The notes beneath the pieces are model-generated. The model was given only the letters and a program-made list of their open reading frames with translations. It was not told the origin of the DNA and ran no database searches. 64,000 bases of DNA from Panulirus ornatus (lineage: Eukaryota > Arthropoda > Malacostraca > Decapoda > Palinuridae), in NCBI RefSeq assembly GCF_036320965.1, contig NC_092250.1, forward strand, positions 14,167,100 to 14,231,099, written 5' to 3'. How positions within the stretch are numbered: the stretch's first letter is position 1; each line of letters begins with the position of its first letter. Position numbers and translations under genes: made by a program. This document shows positions 11,691 to 22,719 of the stretch, in pieces.

Positions 11691-12388
11691 TACACCAGAC
11701 GACATCACAGTTGAGGAATGATGGAACAGGTGATCTGAGGAACGAATAGGCTGCCCAGGACGGGAATGTGACCTGTTCCTCTACCAGACAGGGTCGTTAA
11801 GTCTTCACTTACCTTCTTGAATTTTGACAGTAGTTCAGCAGTTGGTGCTAGTTAGTGACGCTGGCAGTTATACGTCAGATATTGTTAACGATTGGCAGTA
11901 ACGTCGTGTCGTTACGAGCAGACGTAACCTCTGTGTCTCTCTTACTTTAGTGATGGGTGAGCCAACACTTCATTGGCTGTTAGGTTCCACTCCTTCGCGT
12001 CCCAGGAATGCTGTCTTTTCATTCTTTCTCTCTGCCTCACCCACATGTGAGCAGCCTCACTCCCTCTCGGAAGTACTCCGTCTGCCTCACTCCCTCTCGT
12101 AAGTACTCCGTCCGTCTCACTCCCTCTCCACTCCCAGGCCCTAGGAGCATAATCCCAGCCTCCCCACAACGTAATCCCTACCGAGGACACCACTCCTTCA
12201 CAAGACCTTACAACCTCCTCCTCCTCCGCCTTCTTCGGGGAGCCATATCTCCCGTCTTAACTACCCCCATAGGGACATTCTCCGCTACTCTAATTTGAAC
12301 TCAGAGGCTCCCAGTGACTCGTGTTCCTGCCGACTCCCGCTAAGGTACACGAGATGAGACCCAGATGCATATTCCTCAGCTCCGACAC
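11690..12388. other. Unassigned sequence with a short 33-bp repeat
   Basis: 12040-12130 has about three copies of a 33-bp unit with cactccctctcg and agtactccgtc. No gene recognised. Confidence 0.5.
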
Positions 12389-12768
12389 AGCGCCCCGTCT
12401 CTGTGGTGGACGACTTGGGGAAGGGGGAACATCAGCGCCCCGTCTCTATGGTGGACGATTTAGGGAAGGGGGAACATCTGCGCCCCGTCTCTATGGTGGA
12501 CGATTTAGGGAAGGGGGAACATCTACGCCCCGTCTCTGTGGTGGACGACTTGGGGAAAGGGGGGACATCAGCGCCCCGTCTCTATGGTGGACGACTTGGG
12601 GAAGGGGGGGACATCAGCGCCCCGTCTCTATGGTGGACGATTTGGGGAAGGGGGAAACTTCAGCGCCCCGTCTCTATGGTGGACGATTTGGGGAAGGGGG
12701 GAACATCAGCGCCCCGTCTCTATGGTGGACGATTTAGGGAAGGGGTAACATCTGCGCCCCGTCTCTAT
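12389..12768. repeat. 45-bp minisatellite, about 8.5 copies
   Basis: Unit agcgccccgtctctatggtg followed by gacgatttggggaagggggaacatc. Copies differ mostly in the number of G in the G-run, which shifts the frame from copy to copy. Being G-rich it could form quadruplexes. Confidence 0.96.
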
Positions 12769-13110
12769 GACGGATACAGCAAGACCAGATACCAGCAACA
12801 GACGGATACAGCAAGACCAGATACCAGCAACAGACGGATACAGCAAGACCAGGTACCAGCAACAGACGGATACAGCAAGACCAGGTACCAGCAACAGACG
12901 GATACAGCAAGACCAGGTACCAGCAACAGACGGATACAGCAAGACCAGGTACCAACAACAGACGGATACAGCAAGACCGGGTACCAACAACAGACGGATA
13001 CAGCAAGACCAGGTACCAGCAACAGACGGATACAGCAAGACCAGGTACCAGCAACAGACGGATACAGCATGACCGGGTACCAGCAACAGACGGATACAGC
13101 AAGACCGGTC
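12769..13110. repeat. 32-bp minisatellite, about 10.6 copies
   Basis: Unit gacggatacagcaagaccag followed by gtaccagcaaca, directly abutting the 45-bp array. Variants are gata/ggta and cagc/caac. All frames are open on both strands, which produces the 100-250-codon frames here. Confidence 0.96.
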
Positions 13111-13949
13111 GTAAAGACCACATCATTTGTGTCAAGAGACCATACGTACATCTGTCGCTCTGGCTAAAGTCAAAAGACCGAAGACGATCACACCCGCAGG
13201 TCTTGGCTGGCCAGACAGGGACCTCACTGGAGCCAGGAGCCCTTGGCTGCCGTCGGACGAGGCTTTGAGGATACGACAGGAGGTCGGGAGGAGAAGGGAG
13301 GAGGAGGAGGAGGAGGTCCTTAACCTCCTATAGTAGCTGATGAAACGGCGAAAGTCTCCTGTGATCTATGCGACACGCGAGCTGTGTGTGTGTGTGTCCA
13401 CCAACCCACCCCATGACAGCACTACTATATACGTTGGTTAACGCTTCGTCTTTCGTTTTTCTCTCTCGTAGCTCAAGAACTCTTACGTGCGCTCGCTCTG
13501 CCTCAAGCAGGCAGGCAGGCAGGCAGGCATGCATGCGAAGATCATGCATTCGATTCCACAGTCTTTATGCAAGAGGTGGACTTGCGATTTCTCTCGCCCT
13601 CCCAGTCCATATGATATCCTGATGCATTGCCAAGGAGTCGCCAATGAGAAGGTGGTCGTTTGTGTACACAAAAGGGAAATTTTGCTATTGTATCCGATAT
13701 GATTTTCATCATTAGTAAACGACTTTCTCGAGTCTCTATTGCCTCAGAGGGTCCGGCAAGGTTACATACAACACCGACAGTAATAATATTCGCCCAGCAA
13801 GGGGGTTGTTCGGGGTTGTGTAAAACACTTGACAGTAATAGCTCCCGTTGATGTCAACAGAGGAGTTTTTCAGATTGCTGGGTTGTGTTTCTCCGAATGC
13901 TGACCACATCTGCCAACCTGGGTCCATGTACCAGTGTGTTTGGGTGGAC
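13111..13949. other. Unassigned sequence
   Basis: Contains a short (GCAG)n/(GCAT)n run at 13503-13535 and GGA triplets at 13293-13316. No gene recognised. Confidence 0.5.
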
Positions 13950-14135
13950 ATGTGATTGTTCCAAAACATATGTTTTTGGACAATCACATGTTTACCAAAT
14001 GGCGTCCTAGCTTCGTCTCTTCGATGTATATCAACTGACTGTTATATTTCTCTCTTGTGTCTCCCCTGATGTGATTATGACACGAAAGTGCACTTGGAAA
14101 CTTTTTGTGTTTCATTTTTCCCCGTGGACTCATAG

Positions 14136-14140
<5 letters not shown>
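13950..14140 (-). repeat. Dispersed repeat C, one arm plus central hairpin
   Basis: 13951-13991 is a hairpin (atgtgattgttcc ... ggacaatcacat) that represents the centre of the foldback element. The minus arm follows, ending in ccccgtggactcatagga against (TA)n. The other arm is missing. Confidence 0.85.

Positions 14141-14188
<48 letters not shown>
14141..14188. repeat. (TA)n microsatellite
   Basis: About 24 TA units at the outer end of repeat C. Confidence 0.97.
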
Positions 14189-14195
<7 letters not shown>

Positions 14196-14450
14196 TTTTT
14201 TATTTGCTTCGTCGCTGTCTCCTGCGTTATCCTCTCTCTCATCCCACATTCTCATCGTCAGTGAGTCTCTCTCTCTCTCTCTCTCTCTCCCTCCGGAAAT
14301 CGCCATGCTCCAAAATGCCTCCTCCAGCTCTCGTCTGTATTTACGTATTTGTGTTTACTTGTTCGTGCGGTGCAGTGTGGGTCGGGTGCGCTCTTCCCTG
14401 CACTCTCAAGCCCCCCCACCCCATCTCGTGTGTGGTGTAGGCAGTGCGTG

Positions 14451-14904
14451 TGGCCAGGCGATGATGTGTCTAGCCGGCTGGTACTTTTGGCCAGGTGGCG
14501 GGTGTGGCCAAGCGATGCCCATGGCTGAATGATGTATTTGGCAAGGAGGCGCGTGCGGCCAAATGATGGGTTTAGCCAGGAGGCGCGTGTGGCCAACTGA
14601 TGGGTTTAGCCAGGAGGCGCGTGTGGCCAACTGATGGGTTTAGCCAGGAGGCGCGTGTGGCCAAATGATGGGTTTAGCCAGAGGCGCGTGTGGCCAAATG
14701 ATGGGTTTAGCCAGGAGGCGCGTGTGGCCAAATGATGGGTTTAGCCAGGAGGCGCGTGTGGCCAAATAGTACATGGGATCAGCAGGTGTTTGTGGCCAGG
14801 TGGTGCATGTGGCCAAACAGTGCGTGTGGCCAGGCGGTTTATGTGGCCAAAGAGTGCATGCGGCCAGGCATTGCCTGTGCCCAAACAGCGCATGTGGCCA
14901 TACG
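14451..14904. repeat. Decaying 34-35-bp minisatellite
   Basis: Core units (14546-14770) contain gatgggtttagccaggaggc then gcgtgtggccaaat. On both sides the repeats become irregular, keeping gtgtggcca at about 30-bp spacing. It merges without a break into the 22-bp array to the right, which shares the ggcca/gtgtgg words. Confidence 0.93.
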
Positions 14905-15415
14905 TTGCGTGTGGGCCAGACACAGGTGCGTGTGGGCTAGACACAGATGCATATGGGCCAGACACAGGTGTGTGTGTGGGCCAGACGCAGGTGCATATGG
15001 GCCAGACACAGGTGCGTGTGGGCCAGACACGGATGTGTGTGGGCCAGACACAGGTGTGTGTACGCCAGACACAGGTGCGCGTGTGGACCAGACACAGGTG
15101 CGTGTGGGCCAGACACAGGTGCGTGTGGGCCAGACACAGGTGCGTGTGGACCAGACACAGGTGCGTGTGGGCCAGACACAGATGCGTGTGGGCCACACAC
15201 AGGTGCATATGGCCCAGACACAGGTGCGTGTGGGCCAGACACAGGTGTGCGTGTGGGCCAGACACAGGTGCATATGGGTCAGACACAGGTGCATATGTTC
15301 CAGACACAGGTGCATATGGGCCAGACACAGGTGCATATGGCCCAGACACAGGTGTGTGTGGGCAAGACACAGATGCGCGTGTGGGCCAGACACAGGTGCG
15401 CGTGTGGGCCAGACT
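14905..15415. repeat. 21-23-bp minisatellite, about 23 copies
   Basis: Unit gggccagacacaggtgcgtgt with variants gcatat, gtgtgt and gcgcgtgt that change the length between 21 and 23 bp. The length changes keep all frames open; the 170-282-codon frames of both strands are repeat artefacts. Confidence 0.96.
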
Positions 15416-15554
15416 GTACACACCAACCCACCTCAGAAATTGCAGACTGGCATGTTTAATGCAAGCGGAGGGAGATGGGGAGGGAGGGAGGGAAAGAGAG
15501 GGGCTTGCCTCTGGTGGCCCTCCTCACCTTGACATATGGAGGGAGGGAGTGCGG

Positions 15555-15559
<5 letters not shown>

Positions 15560-15624
<65 letters not shown>
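15560..15624. repeat. (GA)n microsatellite
   Basis: About 32 GA dinucleotides. Confidence 0.97.
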
Positions 15625-15627
<3 letters not shown>

Positions 15628-15907
15628 TACGACCATGACTAGGTTAGGTTTGGTTAGACTGGCTGAGGCTATTTTCGTCCCCTATGACCAAGACGCGTTT
15701 CTAATTATACTACTATTTTCTCTCTTACTTTCTCAATTCTTTCACAAGATACAAAAATAAGATTCTTATACTCTCTCGTTCGTTGATTTTGGAAGGGGAT
15801 GCAGCTTCAGGTTTTTTGGGATAATTACGTGGAAAATGGGTTCATTATCATCTGTCGGTTCTAAAAAGCGTTTGAGAATATACCAAGTTTTATTGTAGAC
15901 TTTGTAT

Positions 15908-15948
<41 letters not shown>

Positions 15949-16559
15949 ATATTCCAGTCTTGAATCAGAATAGATTTTGGCTCGAAAAAAATACTCGGAA
16001 TTCGTATCTGCATTTGTTGAGAATTTGGTCAAAAAAAGAAAAGATCAGACTTCATTTTGAAAAATTTCAGCATTTACTCAAATTTTTCACATTGTGACTA
16101 TACGAAAATTGGAGCCAAATGCTGTTTTGGGGACCATTCAGTCTCGATCATAAACCTTTGAAAAATTATATAATCAGCATATTTGATCATTTTTAGATAA
16201 GGTACTCATATCTAGTACTTATCTGTTAGCCATAAGTAATAATGCTACTGTATTTCATGCACTTACAACTCCATTTACTGAATACCAAATGAGTCTTTTC
16301 TAGTCTACGTCTGAGACATTGATAATGTCATCCCTATTTATCCTATATTTCAAGAGCAACAGAAAAATACTAAAAGTCTACGAGGAAAATAAAAAAAATT
16401 GGGAGAATTTTACAATTCACAACCTGTAACTTCTTCACAACTTTCGTGTTGTGATCTACGTGTGTGTTGCGTCACTGAACAATTGTAAAAAAAAATTTTT
16501 TTTCCCCACAATCAAAATATTGTAGACGAGATATCCTTATTAGTAGGTAGAGCTTTGGG

Positions 16560-16562
<3 letters not shown>
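15625..16562. other. Unassigned AT-rich sequence with (GT)n
   Basis: (GT)n at 15911-15947. The remainder is AT-rich unique-looking DNA without recognisable coding sequence. Confidence 0.5.

Positions 16563-16629
<67 letters not shown>
16563..16629. repeat. (TA)n microsatellite
   Basis: About 33 TA units touching the left outer end of the foldback element. Confidence 0.97.
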
Positions 16630-16630
<1 letters not shown>

Positions 16631-16935
16631 TCCTATGAGTCCACGGGGAAAATGAAACACGAAAAGTTCCCAAGTGCACTGTCGTGTAATAATCACATCA
16701 TCAGGGGAGACACAAGAAAGAAATATAACAGTCAGTTGATATACATCGAGGAGACGAAGCTAGGACGCCATTTGCTAAACATGTGATCGTTTACCAAATG
16801 GCGTCCTAGCTTCTTCGATGTGTATCAACTGACTTATATTTCTCTCTTGTGTCTCCCCTGATGATGTGATTATTACACGAAAGTGCACTTGGGAACTTTT
16901 CGTGTTTCATTTTCCCCGTGGACTCATAGGAATAT
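16630..16935. mobile_element. Repeat C foldback element, about 150-bp inverted arms
   Basis: Left arm runs from tcctatgagtccacggggaa through cccaagtgcac, atcacatcatcaggggagac and gatatacatcgaggagacga to ggacgccatttgctaaac. After an 8-bp centre the same sequence returns in reverse complement to ccccgtggactcatagga. Differences between arms are few (a cgtctc deletion and single bases). (TA)n or (TATC)n touches both outer ends. No coding capacity. Single-arm copies lie at 7139, 13950, 44070 and 45608. Confidence 0.92.
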
Positions 16936-16956
16936 ATCTATCTATCTATCTATCTA

Positions 16957-17021
<65 letters not shown>
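16936..17021. repeat. (TATC)n-(TA)n compound microsatellite
   Basis: Six TATC units then about 30 TA units at the right outer end of the foldback. Confidence 0.96.
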
Positions 17022-17024
<3 letters not shown>

Positions 17025-17162
17025 TCTTTGTATGAAAATATAGACTGAAGACTCCATTTCCCCAGCTGGATTTTTTTGGACGGTTTGAGAGAGAGGTGTC
17101 CCCAGGGAAGCATTAAATGTTTACGACATCCCTTCTGGCAACAACTACGGTGGAAAAGAATA

Positions 17163-17312
17163 TAAAAAAGGGGTTCCGTGGTGTAGTGGTGGTTTAATGG
17201 CGCGGACTACAAATGCCGCGCGGGTTCGCCAGGGTTCGAATCCAGGCGGTGAGTCGATTCACTGCCACTTCCTACACTCGGATCTGGTCGATAAAAAATT
17301 ACCTAGGTGGTG

Positions 17313-17317
<5 letters not shown>
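17163..17317 (+). mobile_element. tRNA-derived SINE
   Basis: The head reads ggttccgtggtgtagtggtg (A box) and has a B box ggttcgaatcc at about 17233-17243, spaced as in a tRNA gene. The body continues to ggtcgataaaaaattaccta and ends directly in (TA)n. A minus-strand relative at 46431 shares the ggtcgataaaa tail. A true tRNA gene is unlikely: the arms do not pair cleanly. Confidence 0.75.

Positions 17318-17366
<49 letters not shown>
17318..17366. repeat. (TA)n microsatellite
   Basis: About 24 TA units joining the SINE tail to repeat B. Confidence 0.97.
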
Positions 17367-17369
<3 letters not shown>

Positions 17370-17598
17370 CTTTTTTTTTCAAACTATTCGCCATTTCCCG
17401 CGTTAGCAAAGTAGCGTTAAGAACAGAGGACTGGGCCTCTGAGGGAATATCCTCACCTGGCCCGCTTCTCTGTTCCTTCTTTTGGAAAAAAAAAAAAAAA
17501 CAGTGGAGGATTTCCAGCCCCCCGCTCTCTCCCCTTTTAGTCGCCTTCTACGACACGCAGGGAATACGTGGGAAGTATTCTTTCTCCCCTATCCCCAG

Positions 17599-17600
<2 letters not shown>
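17367..17600 (-). mobile_element. Dispersed repeat B, near full length
   Basis: On the minus strand it starts at ggggataggggagaaagaat, passes acgtattccctgcgtgtcgt and gaggatattccctcagagg, and ends at cgctactttgctaacgcggg, aaatggcgaat and a purine-rich A tail. About 230 bp, noncoding, SINE-sized. Its last about 30 bases resemble the 3' end of the LINE family. Confidence 0.88.

Positions 17601-17669
<69 letters not shown>
17601..17669. repeat. (TA)n microsatellite
   Basis: About 34 TA units between two repeat B copies. Confidence 0.97.
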
Positions 17670-17670
<1 letters not shown>

Positions 17671-17790
17671 GAATTTGTCGTTTCCCGCGTTAGCGAGGTA
17701 GCGTTAAGAACAAAAGACTGAGCCTTAGAGGGAAAATCCTCACTTGGCCACCTTGTCTGTTCCTTCTTTTTGGAAAAATGAATAGAAAAA
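17670..17790 (-). repeat. Dispersed repeat B, partial
   Basis: Contains cgtttcccgcgttagcgagg and gttccttctttttgg, about half of the unit, same orientation as the copy at 17367. Confidence 0.85.
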
Positions 17791-18385
17791 AGAAATCCCG
17801 TGGCAAGGGATGTACCAGTTCCTGAATAAGGTTCACATACATTATTTAAAATGAATTAGAGGAATTAATTGATTTCTTTGGTAGCTTTTGACTTTTAAAA
17901 AAAGGCTAGCTATAAGTGATCATACTTGTGTTATTGATGTTATGTGACACATTTTTTTTACACAATTTCAGTGAATTTTGTCATTTTTCAGTAAATTTAG
18001 ATCACTGTAGCTGAGGAAAATTGGCTCAAACCCCAAATTCTATCATTCATCGTACCAAAAGATTTTCTAATTACAGTGTTTGGTCTCGAACGATTGAGAA
18101 CCAGCGGGACAGAAGTCTTAGCTTTTTGGGCTGTTTAACCTTTGACCCTCGTCAAACCCTTTTTTAGAAACGTTAGCTGAGGGAATGCCGCTGTTGTGTT
18201 GTTGACGAGGAAAACGAGAATGAAGGAAAGATGAAATTGAACGAAAAAGAAAATGGGATTTGACTTAATCTGTACCCTAAAAATGAGGGAATGTTGCTGT
18301 GTCGTTGATTGATGTACAAAGAAAAATGAAAATCCGGTAGTTGAATATTTGATCTGACATATTCTACTGGCTTGAATATGTAGCT

Positions 18386-18417
<32 letters not shown>

Positions 18418-18901
18418 GGAAGGCAAGTCAGGTGCGCGTGGGTTGTGGTGTGGGGGTGTGTGGAGGTGGTGGTGGTTGGGTGTGTACTCAGTCCCTCCAC
18501 ATGACAGAAGTGACATTCATGTGGGAAGATGAGGGAGGTGTGCAGAATTATGAGGAATGATGCGTGACTGTATTGTCTTTTCGCCATCGAGGATGTCTTC
18601 CTCCTTCCAACCCTCACACTCCCCACATCACTCATACAACACTCTCCCTCCTCCAGCTTCACACTCCTCTCATAACTCATACAGCTTTCTTCCTCCAGCC
18701 TCACACTTCCCTCATCACTCATGCAGCTCTCTCTCTTTCTTCTCCTTGCCTCGCACTTCCCTCATCACTCATACCACTCCTTCCCTCCTCCAGCCTACCA
18801 CTTCTCTCTTCCTCGTCCATCTACACTCGCCATCCCTAGTATCCTCCATCCACACACTCTGCCATCACTTCCCACACTCTTCCTGTCTCCTTCCACATAC
18901 T

Positions 18902-18903
<2 letters not shown>
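17791..18903. other. Unassigned sequence with a CT-rich right half
   Basis: AT-rich to 18380, then (GT)n at 18387-18416. 18590-18840 is pyrimidine-rich with recurring catcactcata / ctccagc at about 50-60-bp spacing, a loose tandem repeat. No gene recognised. Confidence 0.55.
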
Positions 18904-18965
<62 letters not shown>

Positions 18966-19300
18966 CCCTCCCTCCCTCCTACGTCCACGCACACTTTCCT
19001 CCCTCCACACACACCTTCCTTCCTCCAAACACACCTACCTTCCTTTCTACGTCCACGCACCCTTTCCTCCCTCCACACACACCTTCCTTCCTCCACACAC
19101 ACCTACCTTCCTCCCTCCATCCTACGTCCACGCATCCTTGCCTCCCTCCACACACACCTTCCTTCCTCCACACACACCTACCTTCCTCCCTCCATCCTAC
19201 GTCCACGCACCCTTTCCTCCCTCCACGCACACCTTCCTTCCTCCACACGCACCTCCCTCCCTCCCTCCTACGTCCACACACACACTCACATCCTTGGACT
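18904..19300. repeat. (CA)n and pyrimidine-rich tandem repeat
   Basis: (CA)29 at 18904-18962, then about four irregular units with ctccctcctacgtccacgca and cctccacacacaccttcctt. The reverse complement of this style of sequence lies at 24960-25330, suggesting the inverted duplication extends this far. Confidence 0.85.
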
Positions 19301-19884
19301 GGCTCTCTCTTCTTCGCCTACCATCAGACGCACAATATAGATTCCTGCATCTGTCTGTACTCGCACCGTGATCTCATTTTCCCATAAATAATGAGGGATT
19401 TACCCCCGACCGTATCTTATGAGAGCCAAGCACCTCAATGCCGTCTTGAAGGGAGGAACTCATCGCTTCTCAACATCTTCCTCACTCTCATCTTCTCCTC
19501 ATTTTCACTCTCATTGCTGCTGCTCCGTTACACACTCTCATGTCTCCTCATATTCCCCTCGTACATTCTCCTCCTTTGCTCTCGTCTTTTTCGCCTCGTC
19601 TCCTCTCACACTGCAACCTCTCTCCCCGTCCTCAAACTCTTTCTTCCTCTCTCCCTTCCTCTCACCCTTCCCTCACCCTGACTCGGTCTTCATAACCCAT
19701 AACGGAAGGGGTGACGGTGGGAGAGGAGCTCCCTCCTGCTGTACTCTCCTCCCTCAGTCTATGTGGAACAGGAATTTAGGTGTCTATCGCTGTCAGAAGA
19801 TAATTTGGTCATAGACCATCAGGTCTTATGTCTCCCTTGTGTTCTCCCACCTCTGGATCCTCTCCCTTGTTCTGATACTCCCTC

Positions 19885-20240
19885 CCTTCCTCCTCTGCTC
19901 AGTCCTCACACTTCCTCCTCTGCTCAGTCCTCACACTTCCTCCTCTGCTCAGTCCTCACACTTCCTCCTCTGCTCAGTCCTCATACTTCCTCCTCTGCTC
20001 AGTCCTCATACTTCCTCCTCTGCTCAGTCCTCACACTTCCTCCTCTGCTCAGTCCTCACACTTCCTCCTCTGCTCAGTCCTCATACTTCCTCCTCTGCTC
20101 AGTCCTCACACTTCCTCCTCTGCTCAGTCCTCACACTTCCTCCTCTGCTCAGTCCTCACACTTCCTCCTCTGCTCAGTCCTCATACTTCCTCCTCTGCTC
20201 AGTCCTCACACTTCCTCCTCTGCTCAGTCCTCACACTTCC
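19885..20240. repeat. 25-bp minisatellite, about 14 copies
   Basis: Unit tcctcctctgctcagtcctc followed by acact or atact. The homologous position in arm 2 (about 24240-24290) has only about two copies, so this is an arm-specific expansion. Confidence 0.96.
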
Positions 20241-20282
20241 TCTCTCCTTTCTCCCCTTTCCTCTATTTCCTCCTCCGTTGTC

Positions 20283-20285
<3 letters not shown>

Positions 20286-20380
<95 letters not shown>
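20286..20380. repeat. (CT)n-(CA)n compound microsatellite
   Basis: About 36 CT then 11 CA units. The same compound tract, inverted, is at 24108-24187 in arm 2. Confidence 0.97.
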
Positions 20381-20849
20381 AATAGACAATAGCGTCAGAA
20401 CAGTCACCTTTTCCTCCTCGTACACACCTCATCAAAATGCCTCTTAAATCTTCCATCCTTCCATTTTCTTCTTCGTTCCTGCAATCACTTCCATTCCTCT
20501 TCTCCTTTACTCTTTTTTTACCCCCTACTTTTTTTTTTATTTTGTGATCTCTTGTTCTGCACCTTTCTCATCTTCCTCCTCCTCTTTTCTTCTCTTCCTC
20601 CTTCCTCCTGCTCCCCATCGCCCCTAACAAAACACCATCCACCGCTCCCTCCTCCCCCACGGCCACACCTTAAAATCTCATAATCTACAGCTGAACAATG
20701 TAAATTCCCTCTCGACGCCATTTCATTATGTTTTTAACTGACTTAATTTCCACCCAGTAAATTTGAGGCTTCGTTCGTTTACACATCTTTTACACACGTT
20801 TATCTCTTTCATTTTGTCTTCTCTTCATTCTCCTCCTCCATCATCTTCC

Positions 20850-21010
20850 CTTTAATCCGGCATATTTCCCCCTAATCCGGTCTACCTTCCCTTTAATCCG
20901 GCATATTTCCCCTTAATCCGGTCTACCTTCCCTTTAATCCGTCATATTTCCCCTTAATCCGGTCTACCTTCCCTTTAATCCGGCATTTTCTCTAATCCGG
21001 TCTTTTATTC
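20850..21010. repeat. About 42-bp minisatellite, about 4 copies
   Basis: Unit alternates ccctttaatccggcatattt and ccccttaatccggtctacctt. The G-rich complement (ggattaggggg) is present in arm 2 at 23290-23350. Confidence 0.92.
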
Positions 21011-21660
21011 GTGACCTCAAATGGCTTGCACAAATATACCTTGTGAAAATTATATTACCGACGTGTGCCCATTAGTGAGCGAGTCTATTTACATCCTTAG
21101 TGACAAAACACTTTTACCTCGTCATGACCATCACAGACAGATGACCTTGCACGTCGCACAGTTCGATGTTGAAGACCAGATGGGTCGATCTGATGGGCTA
21201 CACCCAAGGTGACGATGAGTTTTTGACGTACAGGTTGATGCTGAGGAAGCTCTGATGGGTCACACTCAGATATGGAAGGATTCAATGGCCCCCACACAGA
21301 TGATGAAGAATTTGTTGCCCCGACAATCAGATGATGAGAGATCTGATCGCTCCACACTCTGATGGGGAGTTTAGTCGCTCAAACGCTTAGATGAAAGAAC
21401 GAACTCTCATATCAATGGACTGATTGCCCCCACGTCTATTGACACAGTCTTTACAATCTCACACAGTCCTGATTGTTAAGGATCTGATAGGCTTACAATG
21501 AGATGGCGAAGGATTTAAATGTCCTACACTGAGATGGTGAAGGATTTGATTGTCCATCATTGAGGAAGGCGAAGGATTTGATCGTCCTACACTGAGCTGG
21601 CGGAGGATATGATCGTCTATAGATAAGGGAGGGATCCGATGGTTCCACTTTCTAACACTG

Positions 21661-22014
21661 TAACTCTGATGATCCTATAGATGATATGATGACAATCCTC
21701 TTGGATTCCTTAAGGCTTTGTTGGCTCTCCTCCAGATAACGGAAGCCTGACGATCGTGGAAAAGTGTCAAGAGCAGATACTTGACACTTCTTTAGCTTCC
21801 CCTTAAAAAAAGGTTGATCACCCCCTCACCTTTTTAAGGTTCTTAAAAGGGATACTCCCAGATGATTAAGGTTCCCTGACCCCCTAAAGGTCAATCGTCC
21901 AGATAATTGTGTCCCTGAAGGTCGTAGATATCATGTTACTTGAGACGATAATGGGTAACTGAAAGCCATAATTAAAGGAGGGTGAAAGGCGTGCACGGGA
22001 TAGTGAATTTCAAA
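21661..22014. other. Centre of the inverted duplication, unassigned
   Basis: Unique-looking DNA with short local repeats of gatcgt/ccctgac type. No gene recognised. Confidence 0.5.
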
Positions 22015-22262
22015 GATGTGGTATACACGGGTCGACGTGCCGTCAGTGAACTGAAGTGGCTAAAGTAAACCATGAAAAAGGTCTGTGGGGCCATGGATAG
22101 GGAGATGTGGTTTCGATGCATTGCACATGACAACTAAAGAATGGATGTTAGCGAACGAAGGCGACCTTCTGTGATGTAAAACTAGACTGACTGTGGGCCA
22201 ACTACCGTGACTAAGATTCGAACCAATGTTGAGTCGACCACTGGGCGGCTCGTGAGAGAACC
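22015..22262. mobile_element. Diverged LINE 3' fragment next to a tRNA-like B-box unit
   Basis: 22015-22190 (plus strand) matches the LINE 3' region: landmarks gtaaaccatg, ggtctgtggggcc, gtggtttcg, gcattgcacatgacaac. 22190-22262 contains gattcgaacc, a B box on the minus strand, in the same context as the SINE at 46431 (gggcggc...gtga). Confidence 0.7.
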
Positions 22263-22476
22263 GATCAAGGTTAGGGATACTGAAGATAAGGGGGACCTGA
22301 TTAGTTGAGAAGCATCTCCTGTCTAGATGGAGGGGGAAATGGAGTAGCGAGCTCTACATAATGAAGCAAATACGTGTGCAAATTGAATTATGCACGATCT
22401 TATGTTCATCGGGGAGGGGCATGTCTCACTTTAACACACTAGGCAAGGGTTAGGGGTTTGTGTATGTGGTGTCAGA

Positions 22477-22481
<5 letters not shown>
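22263..22481. other. Unassigned sequence
   Basis: Short unique stretch before the next (TA)n; nothing recognised. Confidence 0.4.
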
Positions 22482-22533
<52 letters not shown>

Positions 22534-22719
22534 AGAAGGCACCTATGTAGAGGTTGAGTCACTGAGATCAGGGTCTCGTCAAAGAACTCACTACAAAGGG
22601 AGGTTCACAGTTTCCTACTGCCGTTAGTAGCGCAGCCTTGGGCTGCAGGAGCTTCTGGAAGATGAACTGGGAGGTAAGACAAGGAACCTTTCTGGAAACT
22701 GGTCCTGGAGGGAAATTGC
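22482..22719. repeat. (TA)n followed by dispersed repeat D
   Basis: (TA)24 at 22482-22528. 22540-22719 shares gagtcactgag, aagaactcactacaaaggga and gccttgggctgcaggagctt with two tandem copies at 54100-54420. Confidence 0.75.

Larger units (their letters stand above)
19340..21660 (+). repeat. Arm 1 of a large inverted duplication
   Basis: Reverse complement of 22720-24905. Shared landmarks in order: ccataaataatgagggatt, aggaactcatcgcttctcaa, ggaatttaggtgtctatcgc, the 25-bp array, (CT)n(CA)n, the aatccgg array, attcgtgacctc, ttaccgac and the gatctgat repeats. Divergence is perhaps 10-15% by eye, with unequal tandem expansions. No protein-coding gene is evident; the serine/leucine-rich frames follow from the CT-rich composition. 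Confidence 0.9.

Noticed and set aside
10926..11708. 260-codon frame as an expressed gene
   Set aside because: It is a truncated LINE RT whose first codons are a (TA)n tract (Tyr-Ile repeat), so a dead transposon copy.
12403..13167. 254-codon open frame as a novel repeat protein
   Set aside because: It lies wholly within two tandem arrays that are open in most frames of both strands, with no start context, splice sites or domain.
14732..15638. 266-282-codon frames with ARHRCVWARHRC-type repeats
   Set aside because: Products of a 21-23-bp minisatellite; all frames and the opposite strand are equally open.
17163..17317. A genuine tRNA gene
   Set aside because: A and B boxes are present but the acceptor and other arms do not pair well and a long non-tRNA body and tail follow; better explained as a SINE.
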